From Janthinobacterium sp051380875 (GTDB taxonomy: Bacteria; Pseudomonadota; Gammaproteobacteria; Burkholderiales; Burkholderiaceae_D): a stretch of 64,000 nt of DNA. The translations under genes and the position numbers were made by a program. The notes under the pieces were generated by a model that saw nothing but the letters and a program-made list of their open reading frames with translations, was not told the origin of the DNA and made no database searches. Below are positions 14,973 through 24,182 of this stretch, piece after piece; within the stretch, counting starts at the first letter, position 1; every line of letters begins with the position of its first letter. Where the stretch lies: assembly GCF_051380875.1 (NCBI RefSeq), contig NZ_JBNYXW010000021.1, positions 1 to 64,000 of the forward strand. Direction: 5' to 3'.

Positions 14973-16511
14973 ATGGATATTCCCGCCTTGCTGGCCAGCC
15001 TGCCGGCGCGCCTGTCGGCCATTCCCGCCCGCTGGGCCGCGTGCACGCCCGACGCGCCCGCGCTGCATGAGGGAGGCTGCAGCTGGACCTATGTCCAGTT
15101 GCAGCATGGCGTGGAAAGCGCCGCGCAGTTGCTGCGCGATCTGGATGTACGCGCCGGTGACCGCCTGATGGTGGTAGGCGAGAACTGCGCGCTGCAGGTG
15201 GCGCTGATCTTTGCTGCGGCCAGCATCGACGCCTGGATCGTCAACGCGAATGCGCGCCTGTCGGCGCGCGAGATCGATACCATCGCCCTGCACAGTTCCG
15301 CGCGCAGGGTGCTGTTCCTGGCCGGCGCCTCGCCGGAAGCTGCGGCACATGCGGCGCGCCGCGGCGCCAGCAGCGTCACCGTCGACGGCATGGGCGACCT
15401 GCTGGCGGGCGAATTGAACGAAACCAGCATCGCCGAAGCCTGCGTGCCAGGCAACGAACAAGTGGCAGCGCTGATCTACACCACCGGCACCACGGGGCAA
15501 TCGAAGGGCGTGATGCTGACGCACCGCAACCTGCTATTCATCGCCGCCGTCTCCAGCACACTGCGCGGCCTGACGCGCTCCGACCGCGCGTATGGCGTGC
15601 TGCCCATTTCGCACGTGTATGGTTTGGCCTCGGTTGCCTTGGGCACCCTGTATGCGGGCGCCGCCCTGTACCTGGTGCCGCGTTTTTCCGTCGATAGCCT
15701 GCTCTCGGCGCTGAAAGATGACGGCTTGACCATCGTGCAGGGCGTACCCGCCATGTACGCCAAGCTGCTGCAAACGCTTGGCGGTGCCAATACCGCGCTG
15801 CCCACGCAACTGCGCTTTGCCTACGCGGGTGGCTCGCCGCTGGCACCGTCGCTGAAACACAACGTGGAAAAGCTGCTGGGCACCGCACTGCACAACGGCT
15901 ACGGCATGACGGAAAGCGCACCCACCATCAGCCAGACGCGCCTGGAAGCGCCGCGCCTGGATGATTCGGTCGGCACGCCGATCCCTGGCGTGGAAGTGCG
16001 CATCGTCAGCCTGGACGGCGTGGATGTCACGCCAGGCGAAGCGGGTGAACTGTGGATACGCGGGCCGAATGTCATGGCAGGCTACTACCGCGAAGCGGCC
16101 ATGACGGCGGCCACCATGCGCGACGGCGGCTGGCTCAATACGGGCGACATGGCGCGCCAGGATCCTGACGGCGCGCTGTTCATTGTCGGACGCACCAAGG
16201 AATTGATCATCCGCTCCGGCTTCAATGTCTATCCGCTGGAAGTGGAAACGGCGCTGAACGGGCATCCATCCGTGGTGCAATCGGCCGTGGTGGGGCGCAC
16301 CCTGGACGATGGCAACGAGGACGTCATCGCGTATGTGGAGCTGGACCCGCGCCAGAGCGCCACGGTAGACGAATTGCAGGCCTGGCTGGCGCAGATTTTA
16401 TCGCCATACAAATGCCCGTCCGCCATCATCGTCATGGAGGCATTGCCGGCGGCGGCCACGGGCAAGATTTTAAAAGGGCAGCTGCGGCAGATGGCGCAGA
16501 GCGGAAAGTAA
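14973..16511 (+). CDS. Class I adenylate-forming acyl-CoA synthetase
   Basis: A 512-residue AMP-binding enzyme. Core motifs are in order: the P-loop-like YTTGTTGQSKGVMLTHRN (near residue 170), the A5 motif NGYGMTES, the A7/A8 region WLNTGDMARQDPDG and FIVGRTKELIIRSGFNVYP, and the C-terminal lysine in ATGKILKGQLR. It activates a carboxylic acid to its CoA thioester. I start at ATG 14973, which sits just behind AAGGAGG; a nearby ATG five codons earlier overlaps that ribosome site. The substrate cannot be read from sequence. The adjacent dehydrogenase and importer suggest an imported organic acid. Confidence 0.9.
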   Translation: MDIPALLASLPARLSAIPARWAACTPDAPALHEGGCSWTYVQLQHGVESAAQLLRDLDVRAGDRLMVVGENCALQVALIFAAASIDAWIVNANARLSAREIDTIALHSSARRVLFLAGASPEAAAHAARRGASSVTVDGMGDLLAGELNETSIAEACVPGNEQVAALIYTTGTTGQSKGVMLTHRNLLFIAAVSSTLRGLTRSDRAYGVLPISHVYGLASVALGTLYAGAALYLVPRFSVDSLLSALKDDGLTIVQGVPAMYAKLLQTLGGANTALPTQLRFAYAGGSPLAPSLKHNVEKLLGTALHNGYGMTESAPTISQTRLEAPRLDDSVGTPIPGVEVRIVSLDGVDVTPGEAGELWIRGPNVMAGYYREAAMTAATMRDGGWLNTGDMARQDPDGALFIVGRTKELIIRSGFNVYPLEVETALNGHPSVVQSAVVGRTLDDGNEDVIAYVELDPRQSATVDELQAWLAQILSPYKCPSAIIVMEALPAAATGKILKGQLRQMAQSGK

Positions 16512-16621
16512 ATTCAGCATTGCAGTTGATTTCAAGAGACCCGACAATAAAACCTATGCGGTACTTTGACGGCGCCGATCCTAGCGCTGGCAAACCAAGC
16601 CGCATCACCGGAGGAGACACG

Positions 16622-17788
16622 ATGAAACGCACATTGACACGCATCGCCATGGCAGCCCTGGTTTCCAGCGCCTGGCTGTCGCAGGCCAGCGCCGACGAAT
16701 TCCTGGTCGGCGCGGAAATCCCCCTGACGGGCAACCTGGCCAGGGTGGGCGCCGGCATGCAGGAAGGGATCATGGTCGCGGCCGAGGTCTTCAACAAGAC
16801 CAACGGCAAGCACAAGATCAAGATCCTCACCATCGACGACGAATCGGCGCCGGCCAAGGCGATTGCCGCCGTTGAAAAGCTGGCCAGCCAGGGCGTGGTG
16901 GCCATCACGGGCGGCTACGGCTCGAACAATATCTCGCCCGCCTCGGACACGGCGAACAAACTGGGCCTGGTCTACATCACCTCGGGCGGCGTGGATGACA
17001 GCCTGGTAGCGAGCGGGCGCAAGAATTTTTTCCGCATCAATAACACGGCTGGCTACGAAAAAGCCATGCTGGGCATGCTGCAAGACGTGGGCGCCAAGTC
17101 GGTCTCCATCATCTACTCGACCAAGGATGCCACCACGGGCCTGGCGAAAGACGTGGAGAAAGCGCTGGCGGCCAAGGGCGTCAAGGTGACGACCCACTCG
17201 TTCGACCCGGCCATCACCGACTTCAAGCCCATCATCAACAAGATCCGGCTGCAGGATAAATCCGAAGTGGTGGCCATGGTCGGCTATGAAAACGATTATG
17301 TGGGCATCATCCGCGCCGCGCGCGTGCTGAAACCGAAGATCAAGGCCATGGTGGGCGTGTGGTCGCTGGCCACCCCTAAAATGGCGGCCGACTTCCCCGA
17401 CCTGATGCCGAACGTGTTCGGCACGGCGCTGCTGCCCTTCCCCACCGAATTCAAGACGGCCGACGGCAAGGCTTTCAGCGACGCCTACAAGCAGTTGTAC
17501 AAGAAGGAGCCGGATTACCTGGGCCAGTTCGGCTATGTGCAGTCGATGCTGCTGTTTGAAGCCATCGCGCGCGCAGCCGACAAGGGCACCCTGAAAAAGG
17601 GTGGCGTGGCCGAGGAGATGCGCAAGACGGACCGCGAAACCCTGATTGGGCGGGTGCAGTTCGCCGCCAACGGCGACAACCACAATTTCGTGCACCGCAT
17701 GGCACAGCACCAGGACAAGAAGGTGGTGATCGTCTGGCCGAAGGAGCATGCCACGGGCAAGCTGAAGTATCCGGCCCTGCCCTGGTAA
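16622..17788 (+). CDS. LivJ/LivK-type periplasmic substrate-binding protein
   Basis: A 388-residue ABC solute-binding protein. It has a Sec signal peptide with probable cleavage after ASA at residue 24, then FLVGAEIPLTGNLARVGAGM, the usual opening of the branched-chain amino acid-binding (type I periplasmic) family. The ATG at 16622 follows GGAGGAGAC. Homologues bind leucine-like amino acids but also aromatic and dicarboxylic acids. Placed between an acyl-CoA synthetase and LivHMGF-like genes, it probably binds the acid that the synthetase activates. Confidence 0.9.
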   Translation: MKRTLTRIAMAALVSSAWLSQASADEFLVGAEIPLTGNLARVGAGMQEGIMVAAEVFNKTNGKHKIKILTIDDESAPAKAIAAVEKLASQGVVAITGGYGSNNISPASDTANKLGLVYITSGGVDDSLVASGRKNFFRINNTAGYEKAMLGMLQDVGAKSVSIIYSTKDATTGLAKDVEKALAAKGVKVTTHSFDPAITDFKPIINKIRLQDKSEVVAMVGYENDYVGIIRAARVLKPKIKAMVGVWSLATPKMAADFPDLMPNVFGTALLPFPTEFKTADGKAFSDAYKQLYKKEPDYLGQFGYVQSMLLFEAIARAADKGTLKKGGVAEEMRKTDRETLIGRVQFAANGDNHNFVHRMAQHQDKKVVIVWPKEHATGKLKYPALPW

Positions 17789-17905
17789 CAGCAGCCGCCC
17801 GCTGCACACGCGCGTGCCCGCCCGGGCGCGCACCGATGAACGGCAGTCCTGCGCTTTGTACACGCTTTGTACGCGATGCGCCAGCCTGCCTGACGGGATG
17901 ACGAT

Positions 17906-18778
17906 ATGACAGAATTAATCTTGCAGGCCCTGTATTCGGGCTTGCTGCAGGGCGGCTCCTACGCCCTGATCGCACTGGGACTGGCGCTGGTATTTGGCAC
18001 CATGAAAGTGATCAACCTGGCGCACGGCGAACTGGTGCTGCTGGCCGCCTATATCGCCTACAGCGTCGAATCAGGCCTGGGACTCGGTCCCATGTTCGCC
18101 ATTCCCATCGCGCTGGTGATCGTCAGCCTGACGTCGGTGGGCGTCTACCTGATCGTCAGCCGCATCAAGAAGGACCGCGAAATCAATTCGCTGATCCTCA
18201 CTTACGGCATCGGCGTGATCCTTACCAATGTCATCTTGCTGGTGTGGAAGGCCGACATCCGCTCCACGTCCTCAAGCTGGCTGCAGGAAGGCATCGAAAT
18301 CGGCCCGTTTTTCAGCATGCGCAGCGAAGTCATTTTCTTCGGCGTCAGCCTGGTGCTAATGGGGGTGCTTTGGCGCTGGCTGGCCACCAGCTGGTATGGC
18401 CGCGCCGTGCGCGCCGTCTCCAGCAACCGCGACGCGGCCAAGCTGATGGGCATCGACCCGGGCCGCACGGAACTGGTGTCGTTCCTGGTGGCCGGCATCC
18501 TGGCCGCATTTGCGGGCGTGGCTTTATTCAGCTATGGGGTGATCCAGCCCGCCTACGGCGGCGCGCTGACGGTGAAGGCCTTCATCATCACGGTACTCGC
18601 CGGCATCGGCTCGATACCGGGCGTGCTGGTCGCCGCCGTGCTGCTGGGCGTGGCCGAAGCGCTGACCGTCACCCTGGCCAGCTCCGCGCTGCAGGAATTG
18701 TCCGGCATGGTGCTGTTCCTGCTGGTCCTGTTCATCATGCCGAACGGCTTGTTTGGGGCACAAAGGAGGCGCGGATGA
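17906..18778 (+). CDS. livH: LivH-type ABC permease
   Basis: A 290-residue inner-membrane permease with about eight hydrophobic helices. It has the family opening LQGGSYALIALGLALVFGTMKVINLAHGEL, the cytoplasmic coupling stretch RAVSSNRDAAKLMGIDPGR and ITVLAGIGSIPGVL. Its stop overlaps the livM start (ATGA at 18775-18778), indicating translational coupling. The name follows the family and does not imply leucine transport. Confidence 0.92.
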   Translation: MTELILQALYSGLLQGGSYALIALGLALVFGTMKVINLAHGELVLLAAYIAYSVESGLGLGPMFAIPIALVIVSLTSVGVYLIVSRIKKDREINSLILTYGIGVILTNVILLVWKADIRSTSSSWLQEGIEIGPFFSMRSEVIFFGVSLVLMGVLWRWLATSWYGRAVRAVSSNRDAAKLMGIDPGRTELVSFLVAGILAAFAGVALFSYGVIQPAYGGALTVKAFIITVLAGIGSIPGVLVAAVLLGVAEALTVTLASSALQELSGMVLFLLVLFIMPNGLFGAQRRRG

Positions 18779-19791
18779 AATCATCATCGAAACGTTCGAC
18801 CACTGTCCCGACCACGCTCTGGGCCATACTACTGCTGCTGGCCGCGTATGTGGCCGTGCCGCTGGCGCTGGGCAGCAACCAGTATGTGATGAGCATGGTG
18901 GTGGCAGCACTGATCATCGGCGGCGTGGCCATGTCCTGGGCCTTGCTGGGCAATTTGGGCGGCATGGTCAGCTTCGGCCACGCAGCCTTCTTCGGCGTGG
19001 GTGCGTATGTTTCCGCGCTCACCACCGTAAAACTGGGCCTGCCCGTATTTGCCGCCATGGCACTGGGCGGGGTTGGTGCGGCGCTGGCTGCCATCATCAT
19101 GCTGCCCGTGCTGCGTTTGCGCGGGCCGTATTTTGCGCTGGCCATCCTGGCTTACGCCCACATCTTCCGCATCCTGGCTACGGAATGGAGTTCGGTCACC
19201 GGTGGCGCTGGTGGCGTCAACAATATCCCCACGCTGCCCACCGTTTTCGGCTTTGACCTGGCCAGCAAGACGGGCGCCTACCTGGTGGTGCTGACCCTGA
19301 TAGTGGCGTGCGCGTTCGCGTACAGCCGCATCCGCTCCAGCCATTATGGTATTGCCCTGCGCGCCATGCACGACAGCGAGGACGCCACGCGCGTCGTCGG
19401 CGTCAACAGCACGCTATTGAAAGGCATGATGCTGCTGGTGTCGGCCTTCATGGCGGGCCTGTTCGGCGCCTTCAACGCCCACTACATCAATTTTCTGGAA
19501 CCCGATTACGCCTTCAACAGCCTGTGGGTGACGCTGCCCATCGTGGCGGCCATCTTCGGCGGCTACCGCACCATCCTCGGCCCCGTACTGGGCGCCGTGG
19601 TGGTGTATCTGGTGGATCAACTGATCTTCAAGTCGCTGATCCCCACCGGGCACCAGCTGGTGCTGGGCGTGCTGCTGGTGGCGATGATCGTCTTCAGCCC
19701 GAACGGCCTGCTGCCGCTGCTGCGCAAACTGGTCAAGGCCAAGGCCGTGGCCAAGGCCGTGGCCAAGGCCGAGGAGAAAATACATGCTTGA
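18775..19791 (+). CDS. livM: LivM-type ABC permease
   Basis: A 338-residue permease with about ten hydrophobic segments, including GNLGGMVSFGHAAFFGVGAY, RGPYFALAILA, ALRAMHDSEDATRVVGVN and FGGYRTILGPVLGAV. The start at 18775 overlaps livH by four bases and follows AAAGGAGG. The C-terminus ends in a short Ala/Lys/Val repeat encoded by a 12-bp tandem unit (19741-19764) and overlaps the livG start by eight bases. Confidence 0.92.
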   Translation: MKSSSKRSTTVPTTLWAILLLLAAYVAVPLALGSNQYVMSMVVAALIIGGVAMSWALLGNLGGMVSFGHAAFFGVGAYVSALTTVKLGLPVFAAMALGGVGAALAAIIMLPVLRLRGPYFALAILAYAHIFRILATEWSSVTGGAGGVNNIPTLPTVFGFDLASKTGAYLVVLTLIVACAFAYSRIRSSHYGIALRAMHDSEDATRVVGVNSTLLKGMMLLVSAFMAGLFGAFNAHYINFLEPDYAFNSLWVTLPIVAAIFGGYRTILGPVLGAVVVYLVDQLIFKSLIPTGHQLVLGVLLVAMIVFSPNGLLPLLRKLVKAKAVAKAVAKAEEKIHA

Positions 19792-20497
19792 ACTCGATAA
19801 TGTCTGCGTGCGCTTCGGTGGCCTGACGGCCGTCGATAGCGTCACCCTGAAAGTGGGCAGCCACGACGTGATCGGCCTGGTGGGCGCCAATGGCGCCGGC
19901 AAGACCACGCTGTTCAATGCCATTTCCGGCCTGGTGCGCCCGACCAGTGGCAGCATCCGTTTCGAGGGGCGCGACATCATGGCCACGCCCATGTACCAGC
20001 GCGCACGCCTGGGACTGGGCCGCACCTTCCAGATCCCGCAACCGATGCATGAATTGACGGTGCGCGAAAACCTGGTCGTGGCGCAGCGCTTCGGCACGGG
20101 CAAGGTGGACAGGCGCAAGATCGACGAAATCCTCGATTTCACGAGCCTGCTGGATAAAGCCGGGCGCGACGCGGCCAGCGAACTGGCGCTGACAGAGTTA
20201 AAAGCGCTGGAAGTGGCCAAGGCGCTGGCCACCAATCCGAAACTGCTGCTGCTCGATGAAGTGCTGGCGGGACTGGAGACGAACGGCAAGCGCCGTTTCA
20301 TGGGCATGCTGAAGGAGCTCCATACCAGCTTCGGCGTGGGCATCGTCATGATCGAGCACGACATCGAGACCATCAGCAATCTGTGCCAGCGCGTGGCCGT
20401 GCTCAATTTTGGCCAGCTGATCGCCGATGGCACACCCGATTGCGTCTTCCGCAACCCGGCCGTCATCGAGAGTTATACGGGAGCCGCCCATGCTTAA
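19784..20497 (+). CDS. livG: LivG-type ABC ATPase
   Basis: A 237-residue ATPase with Walker A GANGAGKT (near 33-40), Q-loop RTFQIPQP, Walker B LLLLDEVLAGL and switch His in IVMIEHDIE. The ABC signature is not LSGGQ but a divergent LALTELKALEVAKALA, a variant form known in some LivG-like proteins. It overlaps livM by eight bases and livF by eight bases, so the cassette is tightly coupled. Confidence 0.92.
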   Translation: MLELDNVCVRFGGLTAVDSVTLKVGSHDVIGLVGANGAGKTTLFNAISGLVRPTSGSIRFEGRDIMATPMYQRARLGLGRTFQIPQPMHELTVRENLVVAQRFGTGKVDRRKIDEILDFTSLLDKAGRDAASELALTELKALEVAKALATNPKLLLLDEVLAGLETNGKRRFMGMLKELHTSFGVGIVMIEHDIETISNLCQRVAVLNFGQLIADGTPDCVFRNPAVIESYTGAAHA

Positions 20498-21191
20498 TAT
20501 CGAGAATCTGCGCGCCGGCTATGGCGCCATCAATGTGCTGTGGGACGTCTCGCTGAATATCCAGAAGGGCAAGCTGACCACCATCATCGGCCCGAATGGC
20601 GCCGGCAAGACGACCCTGCTGCGCGCCATCATGGGCCTGCTGCCGGTCGGCGCGGGCAGCATTGCGCTCGATGGACAGGCCATCAACGGCACGCCCACCT
20701 GGAAAATGAGCGATGCGCGCGTGACGATGATACCCGAGGGGCGCATGACGTTTCGCGACATGAGCGTGGAAGAAAACCTGATCATGGGCGCCTTCCCGAA
20801 GGAGCACCGCAGCCACATGCCGGTGCGCCTGGCCGAAGCCTATGCCATGTTCCCGCGCCTGCACGAGCGGCGCCGCCAGCTGGCCGGGTCATTGTCAGGC
20901 GGCGAAGCGCAGATGCTGGCGATGGCGCGCGGGCTGATGTCGGACCCTTCCCTGCTGATCATCGATGAGCCGTCGCTGGGCCTGGCGCCGCTGGTAGTGA
21001 ACGAACTGTTCGAGATCCTGGCACGCCTGAACGATGGCCAGCGCACCATCATCCTGGTCGAACAAAACACGGCGCGCGCGGTGAAAGTGGCAGACCATGT
21101 CTACCTGATGCAAAGTGGTAAAGTGGCGCTCTCGCAGGCAGCGGCCGATGTCGATATCGAGCACCTGCATGCGCTCTACTTTGCGCGTTGA
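20490..21191 (+). CDS. livF: LivF-type ABC ATPase
   Basis: A 233-residue ATPase with Walker A GPNGAGKTTLLRA, a canonical signature LSGGEAQMLAMARGL, Walker B LLIIDEPSLGLAPL and switch region IILVEQNTARAVKVADHVYL. The start at 20490 overlaps the 3' end of livG and is preceded by GGGAGCC. It pairs with the LivG-like subunit whose own signature is divergent, so this subunit supplies the canonical signature. It closes the 12.9-21.2 kb cluster. Confidence 0.93.
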   Translation: MLNIENLRAGYGAINVLWDVSLNIQKGKLTTIIGPNGAGKTTLLRAIMGLLPVGAGSIALDGQAINGTPTWKMSDARVTMIPEGRMTFRDMSVEENLIMGAFPKEHRSHMPVRLAEAYAMFPRLHERRRQLAGSLSGGEAQMLAMARGLMSDPSLLIIDEPSLGLAPLVVNELFEILARLNDGQRTIILVEQNTARAVKVADHVYLMQSGKVALSQAAADVDIEHLHALYFAR

Positions 21192-21229
21192 GCGACATGC
21201 TCTGCGCGGGGTTGAGCGGCCTGCGGCCA

Positions 21230-22201
21230 TCAATCCTCGTCGTCGGCAAGTTTGTCAAACACCAGCAAGTCACTCTTGCCGAGTCCAGCAGTCACGAAGG
21301 GATCGTCGGCAGGAAAGCGGCCAGTATCGACCAGCATGCGCAGCTTGCTCAGGCGCTCGCCCAGCGCCAGCGCTTGCGCCTGCGGCTTGGCATCAGTCTG
21401 CCCAATTGCGCGGGTCACGGACTCCGGAAACTCCCATAATTCGGCGATCCGTACCGACAAGATACGCGCTTGCGCAAACACCTGGGCAATGAAGGCGTCC
21501 GATTGCGGAAAGACATCGGGCGCATGCATCTGGTCGATCAGCCGGAAGGCCACCACCAGGCCGACATTGGCCATCAGTCCCGCGAGATAGGCGTCGAAGG
21601 CGTTTGCCTGCATTGCAGGCGCAACCAGGTTGGCCGCCAGCGCACACTTCTCGGACTGGCGCCAGATCAGCGGCGCCGTGCGTATGGTCAGCCCGCCACT
21701 TTGCATGCTGACGATGGGACGGAAGGCGACGCGGGCGAGCAGCATGCGCATGCCGTTTTGCCCTAGCAGCATGATGGCGCCTTCCATGTTGTTGATCGAC
21801 GGGCTGGCGTTGTAGCGCGAATGGTAGCAGGGCCGGTTCGCTTCGCGGTAGACCTCGGCGACCAGCACCACGTCCTGGGACAGCTGGCGCGACAGCTCGG
21901 CCGCGCTCATGTTTTCATCTTGCAAGGTACGCATCAACTGCGCAATGATGGCCGGAATACGCGGTACCAGCGCAGCGCCAGCGATCGGTTCACGGGCCAG
22001 GCGCGTCAATTCGTCCAGAATCTGCTGTTCGGCCTGCGCCGGAGCCTGCGTCGAACCCACAGCCGCCAGCCAGCGGTAGTAGATGGCATCGATTTCGCTG
22101 ATGGTGGCTGGCTGCCGTGTCATCTCGGGCGCCGCCGCTGCCGCAACTGGCGCAGGCTGGTTTTTTTCGCCGCCGTTCAGTAATTTTCCTATCCAACCCA
22201 T
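21230..22201 (-). CDS. HDOD-domain signalling protein
   Basis: A 323-residue protein. After a variable N-terminus (first about 60 residues, Ala/Pro-rich near 18-25), residues about 80-290 match the HDOD fold: LVPRIPAIIAQLMRTLQDENMS, then LSRQLSQDVVLVAEVYREAN, then INNMEGAIMLLGQNGMRMLL. HDOD proteins look like HD phosphohydrolases without catalytic residues and act as scaffolds in motility and c-di-GMP signalling. It is convergent with livF and alone on its strand here. Confidence 0.82.
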   Translation of the reverse strand: MGWIGKLLNGGEKNQPAPVAAAAAPEMTRQPATISEIDAIYYRWLAAVGSTQAPAQAEQQILDELTRLAREPIAGAALVPRIPAIIAQLMRTLQDENMSAAELSRQLSQDVVLVAEVYREANRPCYHSRYNASPSINNMEGAIMLLGQNGMRMLLARVAFRPIVSMQSGGLTIRTAPLIWRQSEKCALAANLVAPAMQANAFDAYLAGLMANVGLVVAFRLIDQMHAPDVFPQSDAFIAQVFAQARILSVRIAELWEFPESVTRAIGQTDAKPQAQALALGERLSKLRMLVDTGRFPADDPFVTAGLGKSDLLVFDKLADDED

Positions 22202-22362
22202 TGCTCTTTTAGCCCTATATGCATCACTATCGCGAAATCCGCCCCGCGATTTTACTTGAAGACAGCAGCGCTGGTGCGGCGCGCGTGAGCGGCCTTGTCC
22301 ACCTGCCGCAAAGTGCTACAGTAGCGCTCTCGCAGGCCCCCCCCTGCTTTGCAAGGTAAATC

Positions 22363-22947
22363 ATGAGCAACATGCTGGCCCGCTACGTCACCAGCCAGGC
22401 GTACAACAACGCCTGGGCCAACCACCGTTTGCTGCAGGCGTGCGGCCTATTGTCCCCGGCCGAATTCCAGGCCACGCGCACGAGTTTTTTCCCGACGATA
22501 CAGTTCACGCTGAATCATATCCTCACGTGCGACTGGTTTTATCTCGATGCGCTGGAGCGCGAGCTGCGCGGCGAAGCGCCGCATCCCGACTGCTATGTAT
22601 TTTTTGAACAGGACGAGCCATTCACCGACTGCGCGGCGCTGCAGCTGGCGCAGCGCGCGTCCGACACACGCCTGATCGCGCATTGCCGCAGCCTGTGCGA
22701 TGCGGACCTGGCGCGGCCCGTGACGATCTTGCGCGACACGCCGCAAGTCGATACGCGCCTGCGCATGCTGGCGCACCTGTTCCAGCACCAGATCCACCAT
22801 CGGGGGCAAGTACACGCCATGCTGGCCGGCACGCGCATCGAAGCACCGCAGCTCGACGAATTCTTTTGCGCCAGCGAAGCGGACGAGCGGGCGCGGGATT
22901 TTCTTGAACTGGGCTGGACGGAGACAGAGGTCTGGCGCCCGCGCTGA
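22363..22947 (+). CDS. DinB-family metal-binding protein
   Basis: A 194-residue four-helix-bundle protein. The probable metal histidines are in NHILTCDWFY (near residue 50) and in the C-terminal HLFQHQIHHRGQVHAML block typical of DinB/YfiT-like proteins. Members include thiol-dependent transferases and stress proteins of unknown activity. Eight consecutive C residues at 22337-22344 lie in its leader. It is convergent with the VOC gene, with one base between stops. Confidence 0.85.
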   Translation: MSNMLARYVTSQAYNNAWANHRLLQACGLLSPAEFQATRTSFFPTIQFTLNHILTCDWFYLDALERELRGEAPHPDCYVFFEQDEPFTDCAALQLAQRASDTRLIAHCRSLCDADLARPVTILRDTPQVDTRLRMLAHLFQHQIHHRGQVHAMLAGTRIEAPQLDEFFCASEADERARDFLELGWTETEVWRPR

Positions 22948-22948
22948 A

Positions 22949-23341
22949 TTACTCTTCCCCGTGGCAACAGACACAGAGCTTGTTGCCATCGAGGTCGCGG
23001 AAATACGCGCCATAGTAATTGGCGTGGTAGTGGGGCCGCAGGCCCGGCGCGCCTTCACACACGGCGCCCAGCGCCAGCACGGCCCGATGGCAGCGGTCGA
23101 CCTGCGCGCGGCTGGCCGCCAGCAGGGCCGTCATCTGGCCGTTGCCTGGTGTAGCGGGCAAGCCGTCATGCGGCGCGCCCAGCACGAACAGGGGACGCGG
23201 CGCGTCTGCATTCATCCAGCCCGCCCAAGGCTGGTGCGGGTCATGAAATTTTTCGATCAAGTCCAGTTCCCGCAGCAGTGCCGCGTAAAAGGCGTAGGCG
23301 CGGGGAAAATCGTTGGTGCCGATGCAAATATGGGACAGCAT
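22949..23341 (-). CDS. VOC-superfamily (glyoxalase/bleomycin resistance-like) protein
   Basis: A 130-residue protein starting MLSHICIGTNDFPRAYAFYAALL, the classic opening of a glyoxalase-fold beta-alpha-beta module, and ending YYGAYFRDLDGNKLCVCCH, with the usual metal-binding acidic region. I start at ATG 23341 behind AAGGAG; the longer frame upstream runs through non-coding DNA. The substrate is unknown. It is divergent from the GNAT gene. Confidence 0.85.
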   Translation of the reverse strand: MLSHICIGTNDFPRAYAFYAALLRELDLIEKFHDPHQPWAGWMNADAPRPLFVLGAPHDGLPATPGNGQMTALLAASRAQVDRCHRAVLALGAVCEGAPGLRPHYHANYYGAYFRDLDGNKLCVCCHGEE

Positions 23342-23391
23342 GCTGCTCCTTGATGAGTGACTCTGGTGTGCAGCGAACGACGCCGCGTGCA

Positions 23392-23397
23392 TATAAT
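23392..23397 (+). promoter_or_regulatory. -10 box of the GNAT gene
   Basis: A perfect TATAAT lies 27 bp before the ATG at 23424 in the divergent gap with the VOC gene. No clear -35 is seen. Confidence 0.4.
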
Positions 23398-23423
23398 GGC
23401 ACATCTCTTTTTGACAAGCTTCC

Positions 23424-23963
23424 ATGCCCAACCTCGACCGCCTGCAATTGCACCCGCCGACCAGCGCCGACATCCCCGGCCTGCTGGCCTTCGAACTGGA
23501 AAACCGCGCGTATTTTGAATCCTGGGTCACGGCCCGCGCGCCTTCCTACTATAGCGCCGACGCCATCGCCGCCGCCATCGAACAATCGCAGCGCGAGCGC
23601 CAGCAAGACATTACCCACCAATACCTGGCCAAACTGGACGGACAGATCATCGGCAGGGTCAATCTGACAGCCGTGATGCGGCCTTATTTCAACAAGGCGG
23701 CGCTCGGTTATCGGATAGGTGCGCAATTTGGCGGACGCGGCTACGCCACGCGCATCGTGGCCCTGCTGCTGGAAGAAGCGTTCGGCAAACTGGATCTGTG
23801 GCGCCTGGAAGCGACCGTGCGGCCGCAAAACCTGGGCTCGATCACCGTCATGCAGCGCAATGGCTTTCATCAATACGGCCAATCGGAAAAAGCCATGCAT
23901 TTCCAGGACGAGTGGACGGACCTGTTGTATTTCGAGCGACGCAAGGCGCACGCCAGGGCCTGA
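23424..23963 (+). CDS. GNAT N-acetyltransferase, RimJ/RimL-like
   Basis: A 179-residue protein with the acetyl-CoA-binding signature GAQFGGRGYATRIVALLLEEAF (residues about 97-118) followed by LWRLEATVRPQNLGSITVMQRNGF, the arrangement seen in RimJ/RimL-type ribosomal-protein or amino-group acetyltransferases. The target is unknown. Confidence 0.88.
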   Translation: MPNLDRLQLHPPTSADIPGLLAFELENRAYFESWVTARAPSYYSADAIAAAIEQSQRERQQDITHQYLAKLDGQIIGRVNLTAVMRPYFNKAALGYRIGAQFGGRGYATRIVALLLEEAFGKLDLWRLEATVRPQNLGSITVMQRNGFHQYGQSEKAMHFQDEWTDLLYFERRKAHARA

Positions 23964-24182
23964 TCCGCAGAAGCACTCGCCAGAAGTCACGCCCGACGCA
24001 TAGCGCGATTTTATCCCGCCGCCATCGCATGCGGCATGCGCGCAACAAAAAGCGTGCCGTTTGCACACTGGCACGGTGATTTAAGAATGGCTTCAGTCTG
24101 GCCGCGCATCGTGTATTGCATGGCGTGCGCTGCAAGCTGCGCCTCCCCAATCACCACGGGCACAGGCCCAGAGCGAGACGAC

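Noticed and set aside
19741..19764. 12-bp tandem repeat at the end of livM as a regulatory repeat
   Set aside because: It is in frame and encodes an Ala/Lys/Val tail, so it is treated as coding low complexity.
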